NCBI RefSeq assembly: GCF_900115955.1
Contig: NZ_FOYL01000006.1
Span: 29,849 to 93,848 of the forward strand
DNA length: 64,000 nt
Direction: 5' to 3'
DNA from: Lentzea waywayandensis
GTDB lineage: Bacteria > Actinomycetota > Actinomycetes > Mycobacteriales > Pseudonocardiaceae
Shown here: positions 15,460 through 24,025 of the stretch, in pieces
Numbering within the stretch: the first letter of the stretch is position 1
How the letters are laid out: every line of letters begins with the position of its first letter
The notes under the pieces: model-generated
Databases searched by the model: none
Told to the model about the DNA's origin: nothing
The model's input: the letters and a program-made list of their open reading frames with translations, nothing else
Translations under genes and position numbers: made by a program

Positions 15460-16286
15460 TGGCACTGGTGGACGTCCACGTCCACTTCATGCCGCAGAAC
15501 GTCCTGGACAAGGTCTGGTCCTACTTCGACCGCGTGCGCGAGTCCGGTGTCGACTGGACCATCTGGTACCGCACGGACGAGAACGCCCGGCTCACCGCAC
15601 TGCGGGAGCTGGGCGTCGTCGCGTTCGCACCCCTGCTCTACCCGCACAGGCCGGGCATGGCGCAGTGGCTGAACGAGTGGGTGGCCGACTTCGCGGCGCG
15701 AGTGCCCGAGGCGGTGCCGACCGGGACGTTCTACGCGGAACCGGGCGCCGAGGCGTACGTCCGCAAGGCCCTGGAGGCCGGTGCGCGGTGCTTCAAGTCG
15801 CACGTCCAGGTCGGCGGCTACGACCCGCGTGACGCGCTGCTGGACGGCGTCTGGGGCCAGCTCGCGGAGGCCGGTGTGCCGGTCGTGGTGCACTGCGGCG
15901 ACGGGCCGATGCCGGGCGAGTTCACCGGGCTCGGCGTCTTCGAGGGAGTGCTGAAGAGGCATCCGCGGCTGACGGCGGTCATCGCGCACGCCGGGATGCC
16001 CGACTACTCAGGCGCGTTGGACCTGGTCGAGCGCTATCCGAACGTGCACGTCGACACCACGATGGTGGGCGTTCCGTTCACCGAGCAGATGGTGCCGCTG
16101 CCGGCCGACTGGCGTTCCCGGATCGCCGGGCTGGTGGACCGGGTGGTGCTGGGCACCGACTTCCCGAACATCCCGTACCCCTACGAGGTGCAGATCGACG
16201 CCATCAGGTCGTGGGGCCTGGACGCCGCCGCCGAGCAGGCGATCCTGCACGACAACGGCGCCCGTCTGCTTCAGCTGTCGAGGTAG
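15459..16286 (+). CDS. amidohydrolase 2 family metal-dependent hydrolase
   Basis: 275 residues of amidohydrolase-2 type TIM barrel. Metal ligands or active-site residues are visible: HxH in DVHVHFMP (residues 6-8), His in CFKSHVQVGGYDP, VVVHCGDGP, the catalytic-type IAHAGMPDYSG and the C-terminal Asp in VVLGTDFPNIPYPY. The family includes decarboxylases and lactone or amide hydrolases, and the substrate is unknown. Start ATG overlaps the smpB stop, so it is translationally coupled to smpB. Its 3' end overlaps the convergent response-regulator gene by 16 nt. Confidence 0.85.
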   Translation: MALVDVHVHFMPQNVLDKVWSYFDRVRESGVDWTIWYRTDENARLTALRELGVVAFAPLLYPHRPGMAQWLNEWVADFAARVPEAVPTGTFYAEPGAEAYVRKALEAGARCFKSHVQVGGYDPRDALLDGVWGQLAEAGVPVVVHCGDGPMPGEFTGLGVFEGVLKRHPRLTAVIAHAGMPDYSGALDLVERYPNVHVDTTMVGVPFTEQMVPLPADWRSRIAGLVDRVVLGTDFPNIPYPYEVQIDAIRSWGLDAAAEQAILHDNGARLLQLSR

Positions 16287-16912
16287 GCGAGCACCGCGCG
16301 CACGCGGCGGTGCTCGGAGTTCGACGGCTCCAGGCCGAGCTTCGCGAAGATGTTGCCGACGTGCTTCTCGACAGCGCCGTCGGACACCACGAGCGTGTTG
16401 GCGATGGCCGTGTTGGACAGTCCCTGCGCCATCAGCCCGAGCACCTCGCGTTCGCGGGGCGTCAACGAGTCGACGGGGCTCTTCTTGCTGCGCACCATGA
16501 GCTGCGTGATCACCTCGTGGTCGATGCTCGTGCCACCGTCGGCGACCCTCCGCACCGCGTCGACGAACTCCTTCACGTCCGCCACCCGTTCCTTGAGCAG
16601 GTATCCGACGCCGCTCGCGCCGCCCGCGAGGAGCTCCACGGCGTAGCGCTCCTCGACGTACTGCGACAGCACCAGCACCGGCAGCCCCGGATAGCGGCGG
16701 CGGCACTCGATGGCGGCCCGCAGGCCCTCGTCGGTGAACGTCGGCGGCATCCGCACGTCCACCACGCACAGGTCCGGCTTGTGCTCGGTCACGGCGTCCA
16801 GGAGCCCGTCACCGTTCTCCACCGCCGCAACGGTCTCGATGCCCTCGTCGGCGAGCAACCGCTGCACGCCCTCTCTCAGCAGCACCGAGTCCTCGGCGAT
16901 CACCACGCGCAC
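16271..16912 (-). CDS. NarL/LuxR-family response regulator
   Basis: 213 residues from GTG at 16912. Receiver domain (1-120): acidic pocket ED at VRVVIAEDSVLLREG, phospho-acceptor Asp in LCVVDVRMPP, Lys in GYLLKERVAD. LuxR helix-turn-helix (about 150-205): LTPREREVLGLMAQGLSNTAIANTL with KHVGNIFAKLGL. The start overlaps the stop of the histidine kinase (16900) by 13 nt, so the two are co-translated. Targets unknown. The 3' end overlaps the amidohydrolase gene on the other strand. Confidence 0.93.
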   Translation of the reverse strand: MRVVIAEDSVLLREGVQRLLADEGIETVAAVENGDGLLDAVTEHKPDLCVVDVRMPPTFTDEGLRAAIECRRRYPGLPVLVLSQYVEERYAVELLAGGASGVGYLLKERVADVKEFVDAVRRVADGGTSIDHEVITQLMVRSKKSPVDSLTPREREVLGLMAQGLSNTAIANTLVVSDGAVEKHVGNIFAKLGLEPSNSEHRRVRAVLAYLDS

Positions 16913-18138
16913 GGCAACTCCGCTCGAATAACGGTCGGCCCACCAACGGGGCTGACGACGACAACCACACCGTCGATCGTGGCAGCCCGGTCCGCGAGCC
17001 CGGCGAGTCCGCCGCCCGGCTTCAGCTCCGCGCCACCCTGACCGTTGTCGGTGACCTCGACCAGCACCCCCGTGTCCACCCGGTTGACCCGCACGGTCGC
17101 CCTGGTGCCGTTGGAGTGCTTGGTGATGTTCGTGAGCGCCTCGCCGACGGTGAAGTACGCGGCGCTCTCCACCGATGTCGGCGGCCGCGGCTCCACGTCG
17201 ACCTGCAACTCGACCTCGATCGGCACGCGGGCGGCGAGCGCGGACAACGCGGCGTCGAGCCCCCGGTCGCCCAGGACCGACGGGTAGATGCCCCGCGCCA
17301 GGTCCCGCAGTTCCTTGATGGCGAGCTTCGCGTCCGCATGCGCCTCCGCGATGAGCTCCGCGGCACCCTCCGGGTCGGTGTCCATTTTGGACTTCGCCCG
17401 GCCCAGCCCCATCGCCACGGCCACGAGCCGCTGCTGCGCGCCGTCGTGCAGATCGCGTTCGATGCGCCGGCGCTCCGCCTCGGCCGCCTCGACCCCTCGG
17501 GCCCGGCTCGACGACAGCCGCTCCGCCTCGATGGCCAGCGCGTCCGCCCGCGTCGGACCGAGCATGCCCCGCGCGAACTTGCCGTGCACCGTGCCGAGCC
17601 AGCGGGTGCCGAGCGCCGCGAACGGGATCAGCGCCAGGCCGATCAACGAGACGGGCAGCGCCGACACGAACGAGTCGATCGTCCAGAACTCGCCGACGAT
17701 CACCGCGAACGGAGCCTCGCCGATCCAGAACGGCACAGCGAGGAACGCCGCCACCGCCACCCACATCGCGAGGACCGACGCGAACTCCATGATCCCGACG
17801 GGCAGGAGCAACAGCAGGTAACCGAAGTCGCGCCAGGTCGCCGGATCGGTGAACTGGGACTTGAACCGCTGCCACAACGTGCCCGTCGGTGGCTCGCGGT
17901 ACGGCCTGGGGATGTCCGTGCGCAACGCCGCCCTGACCCACGCCCGCTCCAGCGTCGCGCCACCCCGCACGACCTGAAGCGCGGTCCACAGGATCGGCAG
18001 ACCGACCCACAGGACCGACGTCGCCAGCCCCACGACCGTCAGCACGACGGAGAGGGTGAACCAGAAGATGCCGGTCACCAGGTTGGTCAGCAGGTAGAAC
18101 CCGGCTGCGAGCGCGTTCGGTTTCCTCATGACGTCCAT
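16900..18138 (-). CDS. sensor histidine kinase (HisKA_3 type)
   Basis: 412 residues. The N-terminal half (about 10-190) is a putative sensor domain with about four to five hydrophobic helices (for example LVTGIFWFTLSVVLTVVGLA and LLLLLPVGIMEFASVLAMWV). The dimerisation/phosphoacceptor helix contains RRRIERDLHDGAQQRLVAVA, with His at about 235. A GHKL ATPase domain follows (N box GEALTNITKHS, G box GQGGAELKPGGGLAGLADR). It pairs with the overlapping response regulator downstream. The signal is unknown. The non-Cys, multi-pass sensor suggests a membrane or envelope signal. Start ATG at 18138. Confidence 0.92.
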   Translation of the reverse strand: MDVMRKPNALAAGFYLLTNLVTGIFWFTLSVVLTVVGLATSVLWVGLPILWTALQVVRGGATLERAWVRAALRTDIPRPYREPPTGTLWQRFKSQFTDPATWRDFGYLLLLLPVGIMEFASVLAMWVAVAAFLAVPFWIGEAPFAVIVGEFWTIDSFVSALPVSLIGLALIPFAALGTRWLGTVHGKFARGMLGPTRADALAIEAERLSSSRARGVEAAEAERRRIERDLHDGAQQRLVAVAMGLGRAKSKMDTDPEGAAELIAEAHADAKLAIKELRDLARGIYPSVLGDRGLDAALSALAARVPIEVELQVDVEPRPPTSVESAAYFTVGEALTNITKHSNGTRATVRVNRVDTGVLVEVTDNGQGGAELKPGGGLAGLADRAATIDGVVVVVSPVGGPTVIRAELPCAW

Positions 18139-18260
18139 GGTGTCGTTCCCGCTGGTCAGAGACCATCTGGCTAGCTATCCGGTCGGAGGTGGGGACAGCC
18201 CTACCTGCCTCGGGAAGAACTCGTTGGCCCCAGTCGTTATGCTAGGTGCAACCACTACCA

Positions 18261-18635
18261 GGGGGTGAACGGTTTCGACTGTGGACGTTGATTCAGGGGA
18301 AGCGTGCCGGTGCAGGCGAGAGACCACCGTTAAGCGTCATCGCAAACCAATAAGCGCCACGTCTAACGACAAGCGCACCGCGTACGCTCTCGCTGCCTGA
18401 CAGCGGAGCTAGCGGTTGTCGGCCTAGGAGTGCCTTCGGCCTAGTTCCCGGCATCAGCTAGAGGGCTTACCTGCAGTCTCGGTCGCGGAGACTGTTCGGG
18501 AAACTCACAGCGACTGGGCCCGTCACACCTGCTCGTTCGCGTGACAGGTGGGGTCAAGTAGAGACACAGCGGACTGCGCACGGAGAAGCCCTGATGAACC
18601 GGCACAGGACCCGGGTTCGATTCCCGGCACCTCCA
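18261..18635 (+). ncRNA. ssrA: transfer-messenger RNA (tmRNA)
   Basis: The 5' end gggggtgaacggtttcgact and 3' end gttcgattcccggcacctcca form the alanyl-tRNA-like half (GGGGGTG with CACCTCC, discriminator A). The tag frame follows the conserved aataagc and reads ATSNDKRTAYALAA before TGA. The terminal YALAA is the usual actinobacterial degron, while the first nine residues differ from the Mycobacterium (ADSHQRD...) and Streptomyces tags. Length 375 nt. Rescues stalled ribosomes with SmpB (14983-15459). Confidence 0.96.
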
Positions 18636-18642
18636 CTCGATG

Positions 18643-18676
18643 GGTGAGTGCTGTTCGTGGACAGCACTCACCTTTT
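18643..18676 (+). terminator. ssrA terminator
   Basis: ggtgagtgctgt (18643-18654) and acagcactcacc (18661-18672), loop TCGTGG, followed by TTTT. Confidence 0.93.
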
Positions 18677-18696
18677 CTCGTTCCGGGTGTCCTCTG

Positions 18697-18800
18697 GGGG
18701 CCGAGCCCCCAGACCCCCACGCCGGGGGCAAGCCCCCGGACTCCCACGCCGGGGCAAGCCCCGGACTCCCACGCCGGGGCGAGCCCCGAACCCCGCCTGC
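18697..18800. repeat. tandem gggggc-hairpin repeats, copy B
   Basis: Four consecutive units of the form (g)gggc-nn-gccc(c) followed by ggactcccacgcc. Spacing is about 27 bp. Related to the repeat at 10466-10516. Each unit is a small palindrome. The array lies between ssrA and the next convergent gene. Confidence 0.7.
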
Positions 18801-18865
18801 CTCGTTGCTTCGCAACCTTGGCGGCCATCCGGTGTAGCCGGCGTGGCGAGTGGTGGTGTGGGTCA

Positions 18866-19798
18866 TCAAGAGCGGTGCCTGGTCTGAATGACGTCCGTTA
18901 GGGAGCGCAGGAAGTCTGGGGCGTCGAACATCGCGCCTGCTGAGGCGACGCCGGTTACGTTGAAGCGGCCCGTCAGCAGGCGTTCGACGGCTTCTACGGC
19001 CAGAGGGGCGCTCACGGCGTAGATGTCCTTGCCGGACGCGACCAGTCGTCGTTCCTCGCTGACCCGGCGGACGCGGACGTCCACCTCGAACGTCTCGGGC
19101 TCCTGGCGTTCGGCCGCGGTTTGGAGGCCCTTTGCCGCGGTGGTCGACATGTAGTTGGTGACCGACGGGATTTGCAGGTGGCTTGGCACCGTGACGACGT
19201 CGGCCATCGAGAACTCGCCGATCACCTGGCGGGTGCCGGCGGGGAACTCCCAGTCGAGGGTCGGCGGGGTGTCGCCGTGGTACTGGAGTTCGCCGTCGTG
19301 GAACCGGACGCGCTGGCCTGAGCGCCGGTCGCGGGAGACCTGGCCCGCGGTGATCGTGCCCGCGCTGGGCTGCCAGCCGCTGAGGCCGTACGCGATGTGC
19401 GCCTCGTCGGCGGCGCCCCACTCGGCCATCGCGGCGGTGACCAGCAGGTCGCCGAGGCCGCCGAAGAAGGCCATCGCGGGCACCACCGGGATCGAGGCGC
19501 CGCGGGCGAACGTGTCGGCGTTCGCCTCGATCTCGGCCGCCACGTCGACGTACGGGATGCCCGCGCGTTCGGCGGCGGCGATCAGGGGGAGGGCGGTCAC
19601 CGCGAAAGGTCCCGCTGTGTTGATCACCGCGTCGGCGGTTGCCAGTGCTTGGTCCAGCGCCGTGGGGTTGTCGGCGGTGGCCTGGGCGCGGCCGAACGGG
19701 AGTGGGGTGTGGCCGCGCTTTTCCAGTTCTGCCACGACGAAGCTTCCCGTGAGGCCGGACGCGCCGTAGACCGCGATCTTGTGTCCCATGTGGACCAT
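18866..19798 (-). CDS. saccharopine dehydrogenase-like NAD(P)-binding protein
   Basis: 310 residues. The Rossmann start KIAVYGASGLTGSFVVAEL (about 6-25) has GxxGxxG, followed by AVINTAGPFAVTA and YVDVAAEIEAN, typical of the saccharopine dehydrogenase/trans-acting enoyl reductase fold. The C-terminal half (about 120-300) is the substrate domain, with unclear specificity. True saccharopine dehydrogenases are longer, so a lysine-pathway role is unlikely. Divergently transcribed from the GlxA-type regulator with a 44-bp gap, a common layout for a regulator and its target. ATG at 19789 is an alternative start. Confidence 0.75.
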   Translation of the reverse strand: MVHMGHKIAVYGASGLTGSFVVAELEKRGHTPLPFGRAQATADNPTALDQALATADAVINTAGPFAVTALPLIAAAERAGIPYVDVAAEIEANADTFARGASIPVVPAMAFFGGLGDLLVTAAMAEWGAADEAHIAYGLSGWQPSAGTITAGQVSRDRRSGQRVRFHDGELQYHGDTPPTLDWEFPAGTRQVIGEFSMADVVTVPSHLQIPSVTNYMSTTAAKGLQTAAERQEPETFEVDVRVRRVSEERRLVASGKDIYAVSAPLAVEAVERLLTGRFNVTGVASAGAMFDAPDFLRSLTDVIQTRHRS

Positions 19799-19842
19799 TC
19801 AAGTGTCGGGGGCGCGTCGGGGCTAGTGTCTGGAACGACACG

Positions 19843-20787
19843 ATGCGTACAGTTTCGGACATGCTGGCGTTTGCTGTCACGGACGGGATGCTGCACTTCG
19901 AGCTGACCGCCACCTACGAGATCTTCACCGCCCCGCAGCTCGACTACGAGGTCATGTTCTGCGGCAACGCATCTGTGCGAGTGGGGCGGTTCACGCTGGA
20001 GCCGGACCTGCCGCTGGATCGGCTTGATCGGGCGGAGACGGTGGTCGTGCCCGCGATCGAGGACGTGGACGAGCCGCTCGACTTGGAGCTGGTCCAAGCA
20101 GTCAGGGCGGCGTACGACAAAGGGGCGCGGATCGTGTCGTTGTGCACCGGCGCGTTCGTGCTGGCGGAGGCCGGGTTGCTCGACGGGCTTCGGGCGACGA
20201 CGCACTGGGGGCACACCGACGAGCTGGCCCGGCGGTATCCGCGGGTCGAGGTCGATCCGGACGTGCTGTACGTCGACAACGGGCAGGTGCTGACGAGTGC
20301 GGGCAAGGCGGCGGCGATCGACCTGAGCCTGCACGTGATCCGCAACGACTACGGCGCCGCCACGGCCAACACGGCGGCGCGCAGGCTGGTCGTGCCGCCG
20401 CATCGGGACGGTGGGCAGGCGCAGTTCGTGCTCGCGCCGGTGCCGTCGGGGGAAGGGCATCCGCTCACCGAGCTGTTCGACTGGGTTTCGGCGCGGTTCG
20501 ACCAGATGATCACCGTCGAGGACATGGCTCGGCAGGCCAGCATGAGTTCGCGGCACCTCGCGCGGTTGTTCAGGGCGGTGACGGGCACCACGCCGTTGCA
20601 GTGGCTGCACACCCAGCGGATCCGGCGCGCGCAGGAGTTGCTGGAGATGACGGACGACAGCGTCGACCAGATCGCGGAGGCGTCCGGGATGGGCACGGCC
20701 ACGACGTTGCGCCGGCACTTCCACCGGACCGTCGGCGTGCCACCGGACACATATCGCCGCACGTTCCGGCCGGTTGGTGGCAAATAG
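19843..20787 (+). CDS. GlxA-type AraC-family regulator (DJ-1/PfpI plus HTH)
   Basis: 314 residues. The N-terminal DJ-1/PfpI-like domain (about 5-165) has the nucleophile-elbow-like cysteine in RIVSLCTGAFVLAEAGLLDG. The C-terminal AraC HTH (about 215-310) has MITVEDMARQASMSSRHLARLF and the second helix-turn-helix SVDQIAEASGMGTATTLRRHF. GlxA-type regulators sense small metabolites through the PfpI-like domain. The likely target is the divergent dehydrogenase gene at 18866-19798. Start ATG at 19843, with ggaacg upstream. Confidence 0.88.
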   Translation: MRTVSDMLAFAVTDGMLHFELTATYEIFTAPQLDYEVMFCGNASVRVGRFTLEPDLPLDRLDRAETVVVPAIEDVDEPLDLELVQAVRAAYDKGARIVSLCTGAFVLAEAGLLDGLRATTHWGHTDELARRYPRVEVDPDVLYVDNGQVLTSAGKAAAIDLSLHVIRNDYGAATANTAARRLVVPPHRDGGQAQFVLAPVPSGEGHPLTELFDWVSARFDQMITVEDMARQASMSSRHLARLFRAVTGTTPLQWLHTQRIRRAQELLEMTDDSVDQIAEASGMGTATTLRRHFHRTVGVPPDTYRRTFRPVGGK

Positions 20788-20815
20788 CTCGCGCTCGGAG
20801 CGTTATGTTGACCTG

Positions 20816-22228
20816 ATGAGCAACGAACAGCGCGTCGGGGCGCGGGTGTTGCGGCGCAAGCCGATCGACCAGCTGACTCATCCGGGCAGCGAGCTCAAGC
20901 GCACCATGGGCGTCGGGCACCTCACGATGATCAGCATCGGGGCCACGCTCGGCACCGGCATCTTCGTCGTGCTGGGCGAGGCGGTGCCGAAGGCCGGTCC
21001 TGCCATCGTCGTGTCGTTCGTCCTGGCCGGAATCACCGCGTTGTTCTCCGCGCTGTCGTATGCCGAACTCGCGGGTCTGATCCCGGCGTCCGGTTCCTCG
21101 TACTCCTACACCTACGCCACGCTTGGCGAGATCGTCGCGTGGGTCTGCGGCTGGTGTCTCGTGCTGGAGTACGGGGTGTCGGTCGCGGCGGTCGCGGTCG
21201 GGTGGGGGCAGTACATCAACGAGCTGTTGCATCTGCTCACGGGCCTGCGGATTCCGGACGTGCTGAGTCAGCCGCCGAGTGCGGGCGGGATCATCAACAT
21301 CCCTGCCGTGCTGGTCGTGGCGCTCTCGATGCTGGTGCTGCTGGGCGGCTCCAAGGGCAGTGCGCGCACGAACACGATCCTGGTGTGGGTGAAGGTGGGT
21401 TCGCTGCTGATGTTCTGCGCGGTCGCGTTCACCGCCTTCAAGGCGGGCAACCTTCAGCCGCTGTTCCCGTTGGGGCTCGCGGGCATGAGCGCCGGTGCGG
21501 CCACGTTGTTCTTCTCCTACATCGGGTTCGACGCCGCGTCGACCGCCGGCGAGGAGGCCAAGAACCCGCAGCGCGACCTGCCGCGCGCGATCCTCCTGTC
21601 GCTGGTCGTGATCACCGTGCTGTACTGCGCGGTCGCGTTGGCGGCGGTCGGTGCGATGCCGTGGCAGTCGTTCGAGGGCACAGAAGCGGCGCTGAGCCGG
21701 GTGCTGACCGACAACGTCGACGGCGCGATCTGGCCGATCCTGCTGTCGATCGGCGCGGTGGTGGCGACGGCCTCCGTGGTGCTCACCGTCCTTTATGGAC
21801 AGACACGCATTCTGTACGCGATGTCCCGCGACGGACTGCTGCCGTCGCTCTTCGCGAAGCTCAGCCCGAGGACCGGTGTGCCGTTTGCGAACACGCTGGT
21901 CGTCGGATCGTTCATCGGCGTGCTCGCCGCGTTCGTGTCGTTGGGGTCGCTGGCCGACGTGACCAGCATCGGCACGCTGTTCGCCTTCGGTCTGGTCAAC
22001 ATCGCGGTGATCATCCTGCGCCGCATCGAACCGGATCGTCGCCGGAGCTTCCGAGTGCCGTTCTCGCCGGTTACGCCGTTGCTGGGGCTGGCGTTCTGCA
22101 TCTACATGATGTTCAGCCTCGGGCGCGACTCCTGGATCGCGTTCGTCGTCTGGATGGTGGTCGGGTTCGTCATCTACTTCGGTTACAGCGTCAGGAAGGC
22201 TCGCCTTGCGGTTCCAGGTGATCAGTGA
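20816..22228 (+). CDS. APC-superfamily amino acid permease
   Basis: 470 residues with about 12 hydrophobic helices. Helix 1 carries the APC motif MISIGATLGTGIFVVLGEA, and the unwound-helix glycines (GTGIF) bind the substrate amine and carboxylate. The segment SYIGFDAASTAGEEAKNPQRDLP matches the CAT/YfnA-like branch (cationic or broad-range amino acids). ATG at 20816 is chosen because cggagcg lies upstream and the family begins at LKRTMGVG soon after. It is followed, with a 23-nt overlap, by the GNAT gene and then the enolase-superfamily racemase, suggesting uptake of the amino acids processed by them. Confidence 0.88.
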   Translation: MSNEQRVGARVLRRKPIDQLTHPGSELKRTMGVGHLTMISIGATLGTGIFVVLGEAVPKAGPAIVVSFVLAGITALFSALSYAELAGLIPASGSSYSYTYATLGEIVAWVCGWCLVLEYGVSVAAVAVGWGQYINELLHLLTGLRIPDVLSQPPSAGGIINIPAVLVVALSMLVLLGGSKGSARTNTILVWVKVGSLLMFCAVAFTAFKAGNLQPLFPLGLAGMSAGAATLFFSYIGFDAASTAGEEAKNPQRDLPRAILLSLVVITVLYCAVALAAVGAMPWQSFEGTEAALSRVLTDNVDGAIWPILLSIGAVVATASVVLTVLYGQTRILYAMSRDGLLPSLFAKLSPRTGVPFANTLVVGSFIGVLAAFVSLGSLADVTSIGTLFAFGLVNIAVIILRRIEPDRRRSFRVPFSPVTPLLGLAFCIYMMFSLGRDSWIAFVVWMVVGFVIYFGYSVRKARLAVPGDQ

Positions 22229-22925
22229 CGTCGCCGGCATCGCCCGCGTCGCCAGGTACTACGCCGAGGTCTGGGACACCACCGAGGACGTCCTGTCCTC
22301 GGAGACGTTGCACTGCGTCCGGCACGCGGGCGGCGCGACGATCGGGGCGTTCGACGGCGACGAGCTGATCGGCGCGACGACCGGGCTCTTCTGCCCGGAC
22401 GGCTCGGTGTACTCGATGATCGCGGCCGCGCGGACCGGCGTCGGGCATCCGCTGAAGCTCGCGCAGAAGGACTGGGCCGCCGGGCTCGGCGCGAAGTCGA
22501 TGCGGTGGACCTACGACCCGCTGGTGTCGCGCAACGCCCGGTTCAACCTGGTCAAGCTCGGAGCGATCGTCACCGAGTACACAGTGGACTTCTACGGGCC
22601 GATGCGCGACGGCGTCAACGACGGCGACGAGAGCGATCGGCTCACCGTGCGGTGGGATCTCACGGGGGCCCGCGAGCCGCACGAGTCGGTGCCCGCCGGC
22701 GAGGTCACGAAGATCGCGCCGGACGGGGAGCCGTTGGCGTGCACGGACGGCGAACGGATCTGGTGCCGGGTGCCGCGCGACATCGTGCTGGTGCGCAAGG
22801 AGTCCGCCGAGACGGCGAAGCAGTGGCGGGAGGCGGTGCGCGGGGTGTTCGTCGACGCGTTCGAGCAGGGCTACGTCGCCACGTCGATGTCCCGCGAGGG
22901 CTGGTACGAACTGGAGCGCCGGTGA
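22206..22925 (+). CDS. GNAT-superfamily N-acyltransferase of the NSAR-partner type
   Basis: 239 residues from TTG at 22206, preceded by aggaagg. The pattern (ARYYAEVWDTTED at the start, VYSMIAAARTGVGHPLKLAQK, AKSMRWTYDPLVSRNARFNLVKLGAIV, VDFYGPMRDGVN) is that of the predicted acyltransferases encoded beside OSBS/N-succinylamino acid racemase genes. In Geobacillus a member of this group acts as succinyl-CoA:D-amino-acid N-succinyltransferase. I infer the same here: it would succinylate a D-amino acid for the downstream racemase. Overlaps the permease (23 nt) and the racemase (4 nt). Confidence 0.75.
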   Translation: MRFQVISDVAGIARVARYYAEVWDTTEDVLSSETLHCVRHAGGATIGAFDGDELIGATTGLFCPDGSVYSMIAAARTGVGHPLKLAQKDWAAGLGAKSMRWTYDPLVSRNARFNLVKLGAIVTEYTVDFYGPMRDGVNDGDESDRLTVRWDLTGAREPHESVPAGEVTKIAPDGEPLACTDGERIWCRVPRDIVLVRKESAETAKQWREAVRGVFVDAFEQGYVATSMSREGWYELERR

Positions 22926-24025
22926 AGATCGAACGGGTCGAGCTGCTGCACGTCGCGATTCCGCTGGTGTCGCCGTTCCGCACGTCGTTCGGGACGATGA
23001 CGACCAAGGACACGTTCCTGCTGCGGGTCGTCACGGACGTGGCGGAGGGCTGGTCGGAGTTCGCGGCCGACCCGGAACCGCTGTACTGCTCGGAGTTCGT
23101 CGCCGCCGCGGAACTGGTGCTGGAGCACCACCTCGTGCCACGGGTGACGCCCGAGGTCACGGCCGCGGAGGTCGCGCACCGAACCGAGGCGATCAAGGGG
23201 CACAAGCTCGCCAAGGCCGCGCTGGAGACCGCGATCCTGGACGCCGAGCTCCGGTCGTTCGGGATGTCCATCGGCACGTTCCTCGGCGCCACGGCCACGA
23301 AGGTGCCGGCCGGGGTGTCGGTCGGGATCAAGAACTCGATCCCCGAGCTGATCAGCGACGTCGAGGGCTACCTGGCCGAGGGCTACGCGCGGATCAAGCT
23401 CAAGATCGAGCCGGGCTGGGACGTCGAACCGGTGCGGGCCGTGCGCGAACGCTTCGGCGACATCCTGTTGCAGGTCGACGCGAACACCGCGTACGCGCTG
23501 GCCGACGCCGAACACCTGCGCGGGCTGGACGAGTTCGGCCTGCTGCTGATGGAACAACCACTCGACGAGGACGACATCCGCGGGCATTCGCTGCTCGCGC
23601 AACGGATCCGCACGCCGATCTGCCTGGACGAGTCGATCACCTCCGCCAGGGACGCTGCGACGGCCATCGCGCTGGACGCGTGCCGGGTGATCAACGTCAA
23701 GCCCGCGCGGGTCGGCGGCTACCTGGAGGCGCGCCGGATCCACGACATCGCGGTGGCGCACGGGATTCCGGTGTGGTGCGGCGGAATGCTGGAGACCGGT
23801 ATCGGGCGCGGGCCGAACCTCGCGCTGGCCGCGTTGCCCGGATTCGTGCTGCCCGGCGACGTCTCGGCGTCCCGCAGGTACTTCGCCGAGGACCTCACCG
23901 AGCCGTTCGAGCTCCAGGACGGCTTCATGCACGTGCCGGCCGGGCCGGGCATCGGCGTCGAACCGATCCCGGAGACGGTGAAGCGCTTCACGACCGCGAC
24001 GAAGGTCCTCTACCCCAGGGACTGA
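22922..24025 (+). CDS. o-succinylbenzoate synthase / N-succinylamino acid racemase (enolase superfamily)
   Basis: 367 residues from GTG at 22922. The enolase-superfamily catalytic set is clear: KxK in RIKLKIEPGWD, metal ligands Asp in LLQVDANTAY, Glu in LLMEQPLDEDD and Asp in ICLDESITS, and the second catalytic Lys in RVINVKPARVGGY. This is the MLE-subgroup OSBS/NSAR family, whose members either make o-succinylbenzoate for menaquinone or racemise N-succinyl amino acids. No other men gene is present, and a GNAT acyltransferase and an amino acid permease are translationally coupled upstream, so racemisation is favoured. It overlaps the convergent HD-domain gene by 16 nt. Confidence 0.88.
   Translation: MKIERVELLHVAIPLVSPFRTSFGTMTTKDTFLLRVVTDVAEGWSEFAADPEPLYCSEFVAAAELVLEHHLVPRVTPEVTAAEVAHRTEAIKGHKLAKAALETAILDAELRSFGMSIGTFLGATATKVPAGVSVGIKNSIPELISDVEGYLAEGYARIKLKIEPGWDVEPVRAVRERFGDILLQVDANTAYALADAEHLRGLDEFGLLLMEQPLDEDDIRGHSLLAQRIRTPICLDESITSARDAATAIALDACRVINVKPARVGGYLEARRIHDIAVAHGIPVWCGGMLETGIGRGPNLALAALPGFVLPGDVSASRRYFAEDLTEPFELQDGFMHVPAGPGIGVEPIPETVKRFTTATKVLYPRD

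Noticed and set aside
18697..18800. CRISPR or riboswitch
   Set aside because: Tandem small hairpins match the dispersed repeat at 10466. There are no variable spacers and the array follows a terminated RNA gene.
22922..24025. Dedicated menaquinone menC
   Set aside because: No other men genes are near and the gene is coupled to a GNAT and a permease, so NSAR activity is favoured, though it is not excluded that it serves both.
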